A stretch of DNA of 64,000 nt, taken from NCBI RefSeq assembly GCF_000716875.1, contig NZ_JNWQ01000011.1, positions 1 to 64,000 on the forward strand. The letters run 5' to 3'. This document shows, piece after piece, positions 44,039 through 53,282 of the stretch; within the stretch, counting starts at the first letter, position 1, and every line of letters starts with the position of its first letter. Both the position numbers and the translations under genes were made by a program. The notes under the pieces are model-generated. The model saw only the letters and a list, made by a program, of their open reading frames with translations. It ran no database searches and was not told the DNA's origin. Origin of the DNA: Streptomyces novaecaesareae (lineage in GTDB: Bacteria; Actinomycetota; Actinomycetes; Streptomycetales; Streptomycetaceae).

Positions 44039-45118
44039 GTGAGCAGTGGTACGTCAGCGCAGGGCCCGCGCCTGCGGCCGACCCTGGACGGCATCCCCAC
44101 CTACAAGCCCGGCAAGCCGGCCGGCGCCGACGCCTACAAGCTGTCCTCGAACGAGAACCCGAACGACCCGCTGCCCGGCGTGCTGGAGGCGGCGGTCGCG
44201 GCGGCCGGCTCGTTCAACCGCTACCCCGACATGGGCGTCAACGAGCTGACCGAGGTGCTCGCCGAGCGCTTCGGCGTGCCCGTCGAGCACATCGCCACCG
44301 GCACCGGCTCGGTCGGCGTCGCCCAGTCGCTGATCCTCGCCACGGCCGGCCCGGGCGACGAGGTGATCTTCGCCTGGCGCTCCTTCGAGGCGTACCCGAT
44401 CATCACCCAGATCGCCGGCGCCACGCCCGTCCCGGTGCCGCTCACTGCGACCGGCGACCACGACCTGGACGCGATGCTCGCCGCGATCACCCCGAACACC
44501 CGGCTGATCTTCGTCTGCAACCCCAACAACCCCACCGGCAACGTGATCCACCGCGCCGAGCTGGAGCGCTTCCTGGACGCCGTCCCCGGTGACGTCCTGG
44601 TCGTCGTCGACGAGGCCTACATCGAGTTCATCCGCGACCCTGAGGTGCCCAACGGCATCGACCTCTACCGCGACCGCCCGAACGTCTGCGTGCTGCGCAC
44701 CTTCTCCAAGGCCTACGGCCTGGCGGGCCTGCGGGTCGGCTTCGCGATCGCGCACGAGCCGGTCGCGTCCGCGCTGCGCAAGACCGCCGTCCCGTTCGGC
44801 GTCAACCAGCTCGCCCAGAACGCCGCCGTCGCCTCGCTGCGCGCCGAGGAGGCGCTGCTGGAGCGGGTGGACGCGCTGGTCGAGGAGCGCAACCGGGTCG
44901 TCGCCGGGCTGCGCGCCCAGGGCTGGGAGATCCCGGACTCGCAGGCCAACTTCGTCTGGCTGGGGCTCGGCGAGCGCTCGGCCGAGTTCGCCGCGGCCTG
45001 CGCCGAGGCGGGCGTGATCGTACGGCCGTTCCCGGAGGGCGTGCGGGTGTCGATCGGGGAGGCCGAGGGCAACTCGATCTTCCTGTCGGTGGCGGAGGCG
45101 TTCCGCAAGGTGCTGTGA
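44039..45118 (+). CDS. hisC: Histidinol-phosphate aminotransferase-type enzyme
   Basis: A 359-aa fold-type I PLP aminotransferase. It opens with [16 protein letters not shown], has [11 protein letters not shown], the cofactor-stacking region [29 protein letters not shown], and the Schiff-base Lys in [16 protein letters not shown]. Start is the GTG at 44039 with ACGGAG upstream. Because no other his genes adjoin, it may be the second HisC/aromatic (PAT) type rather than the histidine-operon enzyme. Confidence 0.85.
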   Translation: MSSGTSAQGPRLRPTLDGIPTYKPGKPAGADAYKLSSNENPNDPLPGVLEAAVAAAGSFNRYPDMGVNELTEVLAERFGVPVEHIATGTGSVGVAQSLILATAGPGDEVIFAWRSFEAYPIITQIAGATPVPVPLTATGDHDLDAMLAAITPNTRLIFVCNPNNPTGNVIHRAELERFLDAVPGDVLVVVDEAYIEFIRDPEVPNGIDLYRDRPNVCVLRTFSKAYGLAGLRVGFAIAHEPVASALRKTAVPFGVNQLAQNAAVASLRAEEALLERVDALVEERNRVVAGLRAQGWEIPDSQANFVWLGLGERSAEFAAACAEAGVIVRPFPEGVRVSIGEAEGNSIFLSVAEAFRKVL

Positions 45119-45158
45119 GCCTCCAGGGCCTCCAGGGCCTCCTGGACCTCCGGTAGCG

Positions 45159-45191
45159 GCGGGGGCGTGCCGGTCGTCGGCGCGCCCCCGC
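45159..45191 (+). terminator. hisC terminator
   Basis: Arms GCGGGGGCG and CGCCCCCGC with a 15-base loop followed by GGTGTTTCG. Just before it is a short CCTCCAGGG tandem repeat. Confidence 0.55.
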
Positions 45192-45243
45192 GGTGTTTCG
45201 TAGGGAGCCGCGCTCCCGGTTCTCTCCCGGATGGCTGTGGATC

Positions 45244-45265
45244 GCTGGGAGTGCGCTGGGAGTTC
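45244..45265. promoter_or_regulatory. 11-bp direct repeat, candidate response-regulator site
   Basis: GCTGGGAGTGC then GCTGGGAGTTC, back to back. The 11-bp spacing is typical of OmpR-family binding sites. It lies 139 bp before the efflux operon. Confidence 0.45.
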
Positions 45266-45348
45266 GGCCAACGGCCGTCCACGGAGCGGCCAAGCGGGCC
45301 GCGCAGGGCAGGTGTTCCGTCCGGAATGCCCGGATCCGACCGTTCAGT

Positions 45349-45370
45349 CTTCTCCCAGTCCGCGCCCAGG
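45349..45370. promoter_or_regulatory. Second 11-bp direct repeat on the opposite strand
   Basis: Read on the minus strand, CCTGGGCGCGG then ACTGGGAGAAG gives two CTGGG cores 11 bp apart, 34 bp before the efflux operon start. It faces the first repeat pair. Confidence 0.4.
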
Positions 45371-45403
45371 ACTCCGCAAGAGCACCCCGCGAAGCTGTCC
45401 GGC

Positions 45404-46879
45404 ATGAAGGTGCTCCCACGGCGGCGCGGTGCCGTCCTCGTCAACTCCGCGCTCGGCGTGGCCCTGCTGGGCGGTGCGGCCCTGGTGTACACCACGGTCA
45501 GCGGAAGCTCCGGCCCGGCGTCGGCCAAGCCCACGACCCGTACCGCGACGGTCGCCAAGGGCATGGTCCTGGCCACCGTGTCCGGAACCGGCACCCTGGT
45601 CTCACCCACCGACGCGGCCCAGGACTTCGCGACGGGCGGCAAGCTCACCACGGTCAAGGTCGCGGTCGGGGACGCCGTGAAGAAGGGCCAGGTGCTCGCC
45701 ACCGTCGACACCACGGCGGCCCAGCAGCAGGTGGACGCGGCCCAGGCGGCCCTCACCACGGCCAACGCCAACCTCACCAAGGCGCAGGCCGGGGTCACCA
45801 CCACGACCACCGAGCCGCTGCCGGCCCCGGCCTCCGGCGGGTCCGGCAGCGGAACCGGCGGCAGCGAAGCCGGCAGCGGGTCGGGCAGCGGAACCGGCAG
45901 CAGCGGGAACGGCAGCGGAACCGGCAGCAGCGGGGCCGCCGGCGGTGGCGGACGCGGGGCGGGCGGGAGCAGTACGCCCGCCCCGCAGACCACCACCATC
46001 ACCACCACCAAGGTCGACGACGCGGCCGTGGCCCAGGCCCAGCAGCAGGTCGCCACCGCGCAGACCAACCTCTCCAACGCCCAGGCGGCGCTCGCCGGGA
46101 CCACCCTGACCGCCTCGGTGGACGGCACGGTCGCCTCGGTCTCCGGCAAGGTCGGCGACACCGTCGGGGCGAACGCCGCGGGCTCGGCCTCGTCCTCCGG
46201 TGGCAAGTCGACCGGCGCGAGCGCGAGTTCGGGCGCGCCCAGCGGATTCATCGTGCTCACCAACCCGACCGGGATGCAGGTCACCGCGAACTTCTCCGAG
46301 CTCGACTCGCTCAAGCTGAAGAAGGGCGAGGCGGGCACCGTCGCCCTGAACGCGCAGTCCGACACCAAGCTCAACGCGACCGTCCTGTCGGTCAGTTCGC
46401 TGCCCAGCAGCAGCGGCTCCGGCGGCGCGGCCGGCTCCTCCGCCGTCCAGTACGCGGCCATGCTGCAGCTGACCGGCGACACCAGCACCCTGCGTACCGG
46501 CCTCAGCGCCACCGTCCAGGTGATCACCGGCGAGGCCGACAACGCGCTCTCGCTGCCCACCTCGGCCCTGTCCGGCACCGGCACCTCCCGCACCGCGACC
46601 GTGGTGCACGAGGACGGCAGCTCCGAGCGGGTCACCGTCACCGTCGGCGTCGAGGGCGACAGCACGGTGCAGGTGGTCTCCGGTCTGAAGGAGGGCGACA
46701 AGGTCGAACTCCCCACCACCAGCGGCACCAACGGCTTCCCGAACGGCTCCTTCCCCGGCGGCGGCAACCGCGGTGCGGGCGGCGGGGCCGGGGTCTTCCC
46801 GGGCGGCACCGGCGGCGGTGCCGGTGGCGGTGGTGGCGGCAACGGCGGAGCCGGCGGCGGTCGGGGCGGTCGGGGCTGA
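45404..46879 (+). CDS. MacA-like periplasmic adaptor (HlyD family) of an efflux pump
   Basis: A 491-aa membrane-anchored adaptor: one N-terminal transmembrane helix (about 13-33), a lipoyl-like/HlyD domain, a coiled-coil hairpin split by a long Gly/Ser-rich insert (about 145-200), a beta-barrel domain and a Gly-rich C-terminus. In gram-positives the adaptor reaches into the wall and presents substrate to a MacB-type ABC pump, which is encoded directly downstream. Start ATG 45404. Two repeat pairs upstream suggest control by a response regulator. Confidence 0.82.
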   Translation: MKVLPRRRGAVLVNSALGVALLGGAALVYTTVSGSSGPASAKPTTRTATVAKGMVLATVSGTGTLVSPTDAAQDFATGGKLTTVKVAVGDAVKKGQVLATVDTTAAQQQVDAAQAALTTANANLTKAQAGVTTTTTEPLPAPASGGSGSGTGGSEAGSGSGSGTGSSGNGSGTGSSGAAGGGGRGAGGSSTPAPQTTTITTTKVDDAAVAQAQQQVATAQTNLSNAQAALAGTTLTASVDGTVASVSGKVGDTVGANAAGSASSSGGKSTGASASSGAPSGFIVLTNPTGMQVTANFSELDSLKLKKGEAGTVALNAQSDTKLNATVLSVSSLPSSSGSGGAAGSSAVQYAAMLQLTGDTSTLRTGLSATVQVITGEADNALSLPTSALSGTGTSRTATVVHEDGSSERVTVTVGVEGDSTVQVVSGLKEGDKVELPTTSGTNGFPNGSFPGGGNRGAGGGAGVFPGGTGGGAGGGGGGNGGAGGGRGGRG

Positions 46880-46881
46880 GC

Positions 46882-47681
<800 letters not shown>

Positions 47682-47685
<4 letters not shown>

Positions 47686-48896
47686 TCCTCTGGCAGACAC
47701 TCCGCTTCGCGGTCGGCGGCCTGGCCGCCAACAAGGTGCGCTCGGCGCTCACCATGCTCGGCGTGCTGATCGGCGTCGCCTCGGTGATCCTGCTGCTGGC
47801 CGTCGGCAACGGCTCGTCCGTCGCGGTCAAGGACTCGATCACCTCGCTCGGCACCAACGCGCTGACCGTCAGCGCCGGTTCGGCGGCCGGCGGCTCCCGC
47901 GCGGCCTCCTCGGTGAAGAGGCTCACGGTGGCGGACGCCAAGGCCCTGGCGAGCGACGCCGACGCCGCCTCCGCGATCAAGTCGGTGGCCCCGGTCGTCA
48001 CCACCAGCGGCACGGCGCTGTACGGGAACATCTCGTACAGCCCCGGCTCGATCGTCGGCACCTACCCGGCGTACTTCGAGACCGCCAACCAGAAGGTCGC
48101 GCACGGCGAGTACTTCACCAACGACGATGTGCTCGGCTCGCGCAAGGTCGCGGTGCTCGGCGCCACCACGGCCAAGCAGCTGTTCGACACCGCGGACCCG
48201 GTCGGCAAGACCGTCGTGCTCGGCGGCACGCCGTTCACCGTGGTCGGCGTGCTGCAGGCCAAGGGCGGCAGCGGCTTCACCGACCCGGACGACGTGGTGA
48301 TCGCCCCGCTGCCGACGGTGCAGAACGCCTTCACCGGCTTCGGCCCGGTCAACCAGATCCTGGTGCAGGCCGCGTCGGCCGACACCACCACCGCCGCCCA
48401 GTCGGAGATCACCCGGGTGCTGCTCGGCACCCACGCGATCGCCGACCCGAGCAAGGCCGACTTCCGGATCACCAACCAGGCCTCCCTGCTCACGGCCCGG
48501 GAGAGCACCACCAAGACCTTCACCGTGCTGCTCGGCGCAGTAGCCGCGATCTCGCTGCTGGTCGGCGGGATCGGGATCACCAACATCATGCTGGTGACGG
48601 TCACCGAGCGGACGCGCGAGATCGGCATCCGCAAGGCGCTCGGCGCGCCGCGCGCGGTCATCCTCGGGCAGTTCCTCACCGAGTCGACGCTGCTGTCGGT
48701 GATCGGCGCGGGATTGGGAGTCGCGGCCGGCATGGTCGGCTCGCACTTCAGCATCGTCGGCATCAAGCCGGTGGTGATCCCCGAATCGGTGCTCGGCGCG
48801 TTCGGCATCGCCGTCGCCATCGGGCTCTTCTTCGGCAGCTACCCCGCCAACCGGGCCGCCTCGCTGCGGCCGATCGACGCCCTCCGGCACGAGTAG
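47682..48896 (+). CDS. MacB/FtsX-like ABC transporter permease
   Basis: A 404-aa permease: one N-terminal helix (about 18-42), a large extracellular MacB core domain, then three C-terminal helices (near 285-310, 330-355, 370-390) with ERTREIGIRKALGA between, the FtsX/MacB signature. The GTG start at 47682 overlaps the ATPase stop (GTGA). With the ATPase it forms a mechanotransmission pump for peptides, antibiotics or lipids. Confidence 0.92.
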
Positions 48897-48911
48897 GACA
48901 CACACCACGCC

Positions 48912-49544
48912 ATGAGCAGCAACGAGATCGCCACGGTCAGCAGCACCCAGGCCGAGCAGGTCGCCCTGCTCTCCACCCCGCCGGACGCCCGCGACGTCAG
49001 CGCCGAACTGGCCGCACCGCCCCGGCGCAAGCTCCCCTGGATCAGCCTGGTGCTGGCGGGTGGGGTGATCGCGACGAGCGCGTTCGCGGGCGGGGTCTGG
49101 TACCAGCAGAACAACGGGGACACGGGCGGGAAGTCCTCCCGGCCTGCGGCGGCGGCCGGTGCTCAGCGCCAGGGTGCGGGCGGCGGCGGGTACGGGCAGG
49201 GCGCTGGTGGGCAGAACGGCCGCCGTGGGGGCCAGGGCGCTGGGCAGGGCTCGGGCGCCGGCCAGGGTGGGCAGCCCGGGTTCGCCCGGGGCACGGTCAA
49301 GGCCGTCGACGGCAGCACCGTGTACCTGACCGACGCCAACGGCAACACCGTCAAGATCACCACCGGCTACGCGACCAAGGTCCAGCTCAACAAGGAGGGC
49401 AAGGTCGCCGACCTCCAGCCCGGCCAGACCGTGACCGTCGTCGGCACCCCCGACGCCAACGGTGGCTACACCGCCAGCCAACTCGTCGAAGGCAGTGCCG
49501 CCGGAGGCTTCGGCGGCGGCAACCGGAACCCGTCCGGCGGCTGA
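48912..49544 (+). CDS. Membrane-anchored DUF5666-like protein, last gene of the efflux operon
   Basis: A 210-aa protein: cytosolic N-terminus, one transmembrane helix (about 42-62), a Gly/Gln-rich linker, then a small OB-like beta domain (about 123-185, GTVKAVDGSTVYLTDANGNT). Such domains resemble DUF5666. Cotranscribed with the transporter and possibly accessory to it. Start ATG 48912. Confidence 0.7.
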   Translation: MSSNEIATVSSTQAEQVALLSTPPDARDVSAELAAPPRRKLPWISLVLAGGVIATSAFAGGVWYQQNNGDTGGKSSRPAAAAGAQRQGAGGGGYGQGAGGQNGRRGGQGAGQGSGAGQGGQPGFARGTVKAVDGSTVYLTDANGNTVKITTGYATKVQLNKEGKVADLQPGQTVTVVGTPDANGGYTASQLVEGSAAGGFGGGNRNPSGG

Positions 49545-49569
49545 CCCGGAGCCCGACGGACGAAACCGC

Positions 49570-49601
49570 GAGGCCCTCGCCCTTTCCCGGGCGAGGGCCT
49601 C
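49570..49601. terminator. Bidirectional terminator
   Basis: Arms GAGGCCCTCGCCC and GGGCGAGGGCCTC with loop TTTCCC, between the efflux operon and the convergent regulatory module. Confidence 0.8.
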
Positions 49602-49613
49602 CGCGTGTTCATC

Positions 49614-49871
49614 TCAATGCCGCCAGGCCTCGTCCCGCTCCAGCTCGCGGAGCAGGTGAAGGAGGTTGAGGAGAGTGCTCACGGGCGCGTTGCCGAAGTC
49701 GACCAGGAGCCGCCCGTCGAGGGTGGACTCGCCGGCCGAGGCGGAGCCCCAGAGCAGTCCGTACGGAAGCCCGCGCCGGTGCAACTCGCCGAGCAGGGTC
49801 GTGATTTGGGGAGCGGAGTAGTCGTGCATCCGGGGGTCGTCCGGGGCGATCGGCGGCCGGGCGGGGCTCAC
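49614..49871 (-). CDS. Small protein of an abaA/whiJ-like module
   Basis: An 85-aa protein whose GTG start overlaps the ATPase stop codon. HDYSAPQITTLLGELHRRGL, then LLVDFGNAPVSTLLNLLHLL, suggests a helical protein of unknown function. Short genes in this place are usual beside the abaA-type ATPase. Confidence 0.6.
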   Translation of the reverse strand: MSPARPPIAPDDPRMHDYSAPQITTLLGELHRRGLPYGLLWGSASAGESTLDGRLLVDFGNAPVSTLLNLLHLLRELERDEAWRH

Positions 49872-50230
49872 GCGGCGGAGTCCAGCTCATACCAGACCGT
49901 TTTGCCACGTTTCTGCGGGTCGACGCCCCAGCGGTGGGTCAGGCAGGACACGAGCTGGAGGCCCCGCCCGCGCTCGGCGAGTCGGCTGAGGGACTGCTCA
50001 TGGGGCAGCGCGTCGCTCTCGTCGGAGACGGAGACCCGGAGGGTGCAGCCCAGGAGCGAGAAGTAGACGACCGGCGCGGGGGTGGCGGCGTGCCGCCAGG
50101 CGTTGACGATCAGCTCGGCGAGGGCGAGTTCGGCGTTGAAGATGGTCTCGGAGTCCCAGGAGGCGCGGAGCAGGACGTCTCGGAGGGCCTGCCGGGAGAG
50201 GGTGAGCGAGGGGGTGTTACGGGTGCACAC
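49868..50230 (-). CDS. Anti-sigma-type ATP-binding protein (RsbW-like, abaA-type)
   Basis: A 120-aa histidine-kinase-like ATPase. The N-box ALAELIVNAWRHA and the G-box ERGRGLQLV are present; it lacks a phosphoacceptor domain. These act as anti-sigma factors or regulators by binding a partner. Start is the GTG at 50230, supported by GGAGG five bases upstream; the upstream frame is ignored. It is divergent from the XRE gene. Confidence 0.8.
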   Translation of the reverse strand: MCTRNTPSLTLSRQALRDVLLRASWDSETIFNAELALAELIVNAWRHAATPAPVVYFSLLGCTLRVSVSDESDALPHEQSLSRLAERGRGLQLVSCLTHRWGVDPQKRGKTVWYELDSAA

Positions 50231-50463
50231 GGGAACCTCCACGAGGCTGTGGTGTGGGAGTAGGGCATACGACCGTGAGCCAGGCCGGGTGACGGTTGCT
50301 CTTCGGCGTGCGGGCAGCAGGCGCCTACTGCCCTGGATGAAGGCATTGCTGACGATCCGTAGGATCCATCTGGCAACGACCATAGCGCGGCCAGCCACAG
50401 ATTTGTGGCGATCCGCAAGAAGTTCCCCCGAACGTGGCAGCCGCTCTGAGGCAGACTGTTCCC

Positions 50464-51327
50464 ATGGCACTTCGATCGAACCCAACTCTCCGCCAGCGGC
50501 GGCTGGGTGCCGAACTGCGCAGGATGCGGGAGCAGGCCGGTCTTGGCGGCAGCCAGCTCGCCCGTGCCCTGGGCATCAACCCCGCCCATGTGACCCAGAT
50601 GGAGAGCGGGAAGACCGGCATCAGCGTCGAACGCCTGCGCACGATTGCCGCGTTGTGCATGTGTGTCAACGAGCCCTTGATCGATGCGCTGGCGGACATC
50701 ATCACGGACCGAGACAAGGGCGGTTGGTGGGAGGAGTATCGCGGACGTCTCTCGCAGGACTTCCTTGAGGTCGCCGAGATGGAAGGTCACGCACGAGGGC
50801 TCTCGGCCTACACGATGGCCTTCGTCCATGGGTTGCTTCAGACGAACGCCTACGCCTCGTCCATCTTCACTCGTTCATATCAGCGTCTACCGGCTCACGA
50901 GGTCGATCTGAGGGTGGCCTTTCGCCTGCGGCGTCAGCACATCATTCGAGAATCGACTCCATTCGCCGCGTACATCCATGAAGCGGCGCTGCGCATGCAG
51001 TTCAGTGGAGCCAAGGTCCAGGCCGACCAGCTTGGTGCCCTTCTCGAAGCCTCCGAGCAGCCCAACATCTCGATTCGAGTCGTGCTGTTCGACGTCGACG
51101 ATATTCCGCTCCCGAATGAGAACTTCACGTACGTCGAAGGGCCGATCCCTGAGCTGGACGCCGTACAAGCGGACTCGGGCGTCGGCAACCTGCTCTTCGA
51201 CGCACCAGCCCACACAGCCCGATTCCGGTCACTGCTTGCCCAGATCGGGTCGGCTGCCCTCTCGGAGGAGGATTCCCGAGAGTTTATTCGATCCATCAAG
51301 AAAGACATGGAAAGCAAAAATGCGTAA
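50464..51327 (+). CDS. WhiJ/Scr1-like XRE regulator with DUF5753 domain
   Basis: A 287-aa regulator: helix-turn-helix (about 15-75, LGGSQLARALGINPAHVTQMES) and DUF5753 (about 105-275, HGLLQTNAYASSIF). Its ATG at 50464 is the start. DUF5753 regulators pair with a DUF397 protein, encoded next, in a toxin-antitoxin-like or development-controlling switch. It is less GC-biased than the neighbouring genes. Confidence 0.9.
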   Translation: MALRSNPTLRQRRLGAELRRMREQAGLGGSQLARALGINPAHVTQMESGKTGISVERLRTIAALCMCVNEPLIDALADIITDRDKGGWWEEYRGRLSQDFLEVAEMEGHARGLSAYTMAFVHGLLQTNAYASSIFTRSYQRLPAHEVDLRVAFRLRRQHIIRESTPFAAYIHEAALRMQFSGAKVQADQLGALLEASEQPNISIRVVLFDVDDIPLPNENFTYVEGPIPELDAVQADSGVGNLLFDAPAHTARFRSLLAQIGSAALSEEDSREFIRSIKKDMESKNA

Positions 51328-51520
51328 CTCTACCTGGCAGAAGTCAAGTTACTCGGGATCGAACTCCGACTGTGTTGAGGTTCGTGCGGTCGATGAAGTG
51401 ATTGAACTCCGTGAGTCCGACGAGGGTGACGTCATCGTCCGGACCACCGCCCCCAGGTTCGCTGCCTTCCTCCGGGGCGCGAAGGCGGGGGAGTTCGACC
51501 ACCTCCTCCCACGCGCCTAG
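51320..51520 (+). CDS. DUF397 protein (partner of DUF5753 regulator)
   Basis: A 66-aa DUF397 protein: STWQKSSYSGSNSDCVEVR, then RTTAPRFAAFLRGAKAGEFD. The ATG overlaps the regulator's stop codon, so translation is coupled. This family is the small partner of WhiJ-like regulators. Confidence 0.9.
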   Translation: MRNSTWQKSSYSGSNSDCVEVRAVDEVIELRESDEGDVIVRTTAPRFAAFLRGAKAGEFDHLLPRA

Positions 51521-51529
51521 CGAATGGAT

Positions 51530-51565
51530 CCGGCGGCCCCTTGCTCCCTGGCAAGGGGCCGCCGG
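51530..51565. terminator. Bidirectional terminator
   Basis: 15-bp perfect arms CCGGCGGCCCCTTGC and GCAAGGGGCCGCCGG with loop TCCCTG. Confidence 0.8.
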
Positions 51566-51575
51566 TGTCCGTGGC

Positions 51576-52310
51576 TCAGGTAGTGCCGTCCGGCGCCGCT
51601 TCGGGCTTGGTGTGGAGGATTTCGCGGGCCTGGTCGGCTGCGCGGGCGATGCTCTCGGAGACGAAGTCGAGGAAGCGGGCGATGTTCTCCATGCGGGCGC
51701 CGGCCGGGGTTCGGGCGCCGAGGACGTCGACGCCCTGGCGTGCCGTTCCGACGAGTTGGGCGGTGGAGCGGGCGCTGGCCATCATCGACTGGTACCAGAC
51801 GTCGTCGTCGACGACGTACCGTTCGCGGCGGCGTTCGCCGGGTTCCCGGCGGATGAGGCCCTGGCTGTCGAGGAACGCGATCGCCTTGGAGACGGACGCC
51901 TGGCTGACCTGCAGTCGCTGGACGAGTTCGGACGCGGTGAGGCTGCCCGGGTCCGTGAGGGTGAGGCAGGCCATCACTCGGGCCGTCATCCTGGGCATGC
52001 CCGTGGCCATGAGGACGGTGGTGAACACCTCCTCGTACGCGCGTACCGCCTCGGCGTCTCGTCCGTGGGCCTGCGGGGGCGCGTCCGCTTCTCGGGGCGC
52101 GGGCTGCCTGCGGCGCTGGGTGCGGCGCTCGGTGGCGCGGTGGGCGAGGTCGGCGCGGTAGGAGGTCGGGCCGCCATTGCGGATCACCTCGCGGGTGATC
52201 GTCGAGGTCGGGCGGTCGAGGCGGCGGGCGATCTCCGCGTAGGCGAGGTTGTCGGCCAGTCCCAGTGCGATCTGCCGGCGTTCCTGCTGGGTGAGCCTGC
52301 CTCCCGGCAT
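51576..52310 (-). CDS. GbsR/MarR family regulator with an extra N-terminal DNA-binding domain
   Basis: A 244-aa protein with two DNA-binding parts: an IS30-type helix-turn-helix (1-68, RLTQQERRQIALGLADNLAY then EIARRLDRPTSTITREVIRN) and a MarR/GbsR winged helix (about 120-170, LTASELVQRLQVSQASVSKAIAFL). The final region is a helical dimerisation arm. ATG 52310 has GGAGGCCGCG. It is divergent from the DUF4097 operon, whose upstream region carries recurring TGCAACG motifs. Confidence 0.82.
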   Translation of the reverse strand: MPGGRLTQQERRQIALGLADNLAYAEIARRLDRPTSTITREVIRNGGPTSYRADLAHRATERRTQRRRQPAPREADAPPQAHGRDAEAVRAYEEVFTTVLMATGMPRMTARVMACLTLTDPGSLTASELVQRLQVSQASVSKAIAFLDSQGLIRREPGERRRERYVVDDDVWYQSMMASARSTAQLVGTARQGVDVLGARTPAGARMENIARFLDFVSESIARAADQAREILHTKPEAAPDGTT

Positions 52311-52364
52311 CGCGGCCTCCTTCGTGGTTCGTGGTGCCTCCAGAATAGCGTTCATCATCATTTC

Positions 52365-52490
52365 ATTGCAACGAACCAGGCAGGGGATGTTGCATTCTTT
52401 TCAGGATCGATGCAATGATTCCACTGCTTTGACCTGCGGAAATGTCATTTTCACGCAACGAAGCCATTGTCCGATCCTTGAATGCAACGT
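52365..52490. promoter_or_regulatory. Cluster of TGCAACG motifs in the divergent promoter
   Basis: ATTGCAACG (52365), AATGCAACA (minus strand, 52388-52396), GATGCAATG (52409), ACGCAACGA (52453) and AATGCAACG (52481) repeat within 126 AT-rich bases. It is the probable binding region of the GbsR-like protein. Confidence 0.45.
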
Positions 52491-52554
52491 AGCTTTTCTC
52501 TCGTCAGAAACGCCGGGCCGCAAGAGCCCGCACCGCAGCACAAGGAGCAGCACG

Positions 52555-53226
52555 ATGCACTCGTTCAACACCCCCGCCCCGGTCGCCGTCGTCCTCGACA
52601 TCCCCGCCGGGCACATCCGCTTCATCGCCTCCGACCGGGCGGACACCACGGTCGAGATCCTCCCGCTGGACTCCTCGAAGAGCCGCGACGTGAAGGCCGC
52701 GGAGAGGGTCGAGGTCGCCTACGCCGACGGTGTCCTGCGGATCGAGACCCCGGCCGCGACCAACCGGATGCTCGGCAACTCCGGCTTCGTCGAGATGACC
52801 GTCCAGCTGCCGGCCGGCTCCCGCGTCGAGGGCAAGGCTGCCGGCGCCGAACTGCGCAGTGTCGGCCGCCTCGGCGACGTCACCTTCGAGGGCGCCCAGG
52901 GCTCGGTCAAGCTCGACGAGACCGCGAGTGCCCAGCTCACCCTCCAGGACGGCGACATCACCGTCGGCCGCCTCGGCGGCCCGGCCCGCCTCACCACCCA
53001 GAAGGGCGACCTCCGCATTGCCGAGGCCGTGCGCGGCCTCGTCACCCTGCGCACCGAGCACGGCGGCATCTCCGTCGGCACCGCCCCCGGCGTCTCCGCG
53101 ACCCTCGACGCCCGCACCGCCTACGGCCGCATCCACAACACCCTCAACAACACCGCCGGCGCCGACGCCGACGTGACGATCGAGGCCACCACCGCCTACG
53201 GCGACATCACCGCCAGCAGCATCTGA
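52555..53226 (+). CDS. DUF4097-type beta-repeat protein
   Basis: A 223-aa protein of short beta repeats, such as GDVTFEGAQGSVKLDE, GDITVGRL, GDLRIAEA, GGISVGTA and YGDITAS, as in the DUF4097 family (beta-helix). It has no signal peptide, so it may be cytosolic. AAGGAGCAGCACG precedes the ATG. It lies 56 bp ahead of the serine hydrolase, probably one operon. Function unknown. Confidence 0.85.
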   Translation: MHSFNTPAPVAVVLDIPAGHIRFIASDRADTTVEILPLDSSKSRDVKAAERVEVAYADGVLRIETPAATNRMLGNSGFVEMTVQLPAGSRVEGKAAGAELRSVGRLGDVTFEGAQGSVKLDETASAQLTLQDGDITVGRLGGPARLTTQKGDLRIAEAVRGLVTLRTEHGGISVGTAPGVSATLDARTAYGRIHNTLNNTAGADADVTIEATTAYGDITASSI

Positions 53227-53282
53227 TTCCCCCTCAACTCCGCCCCCACCAACCCAGCCCACGCGAAGACAAGGAACCGACC

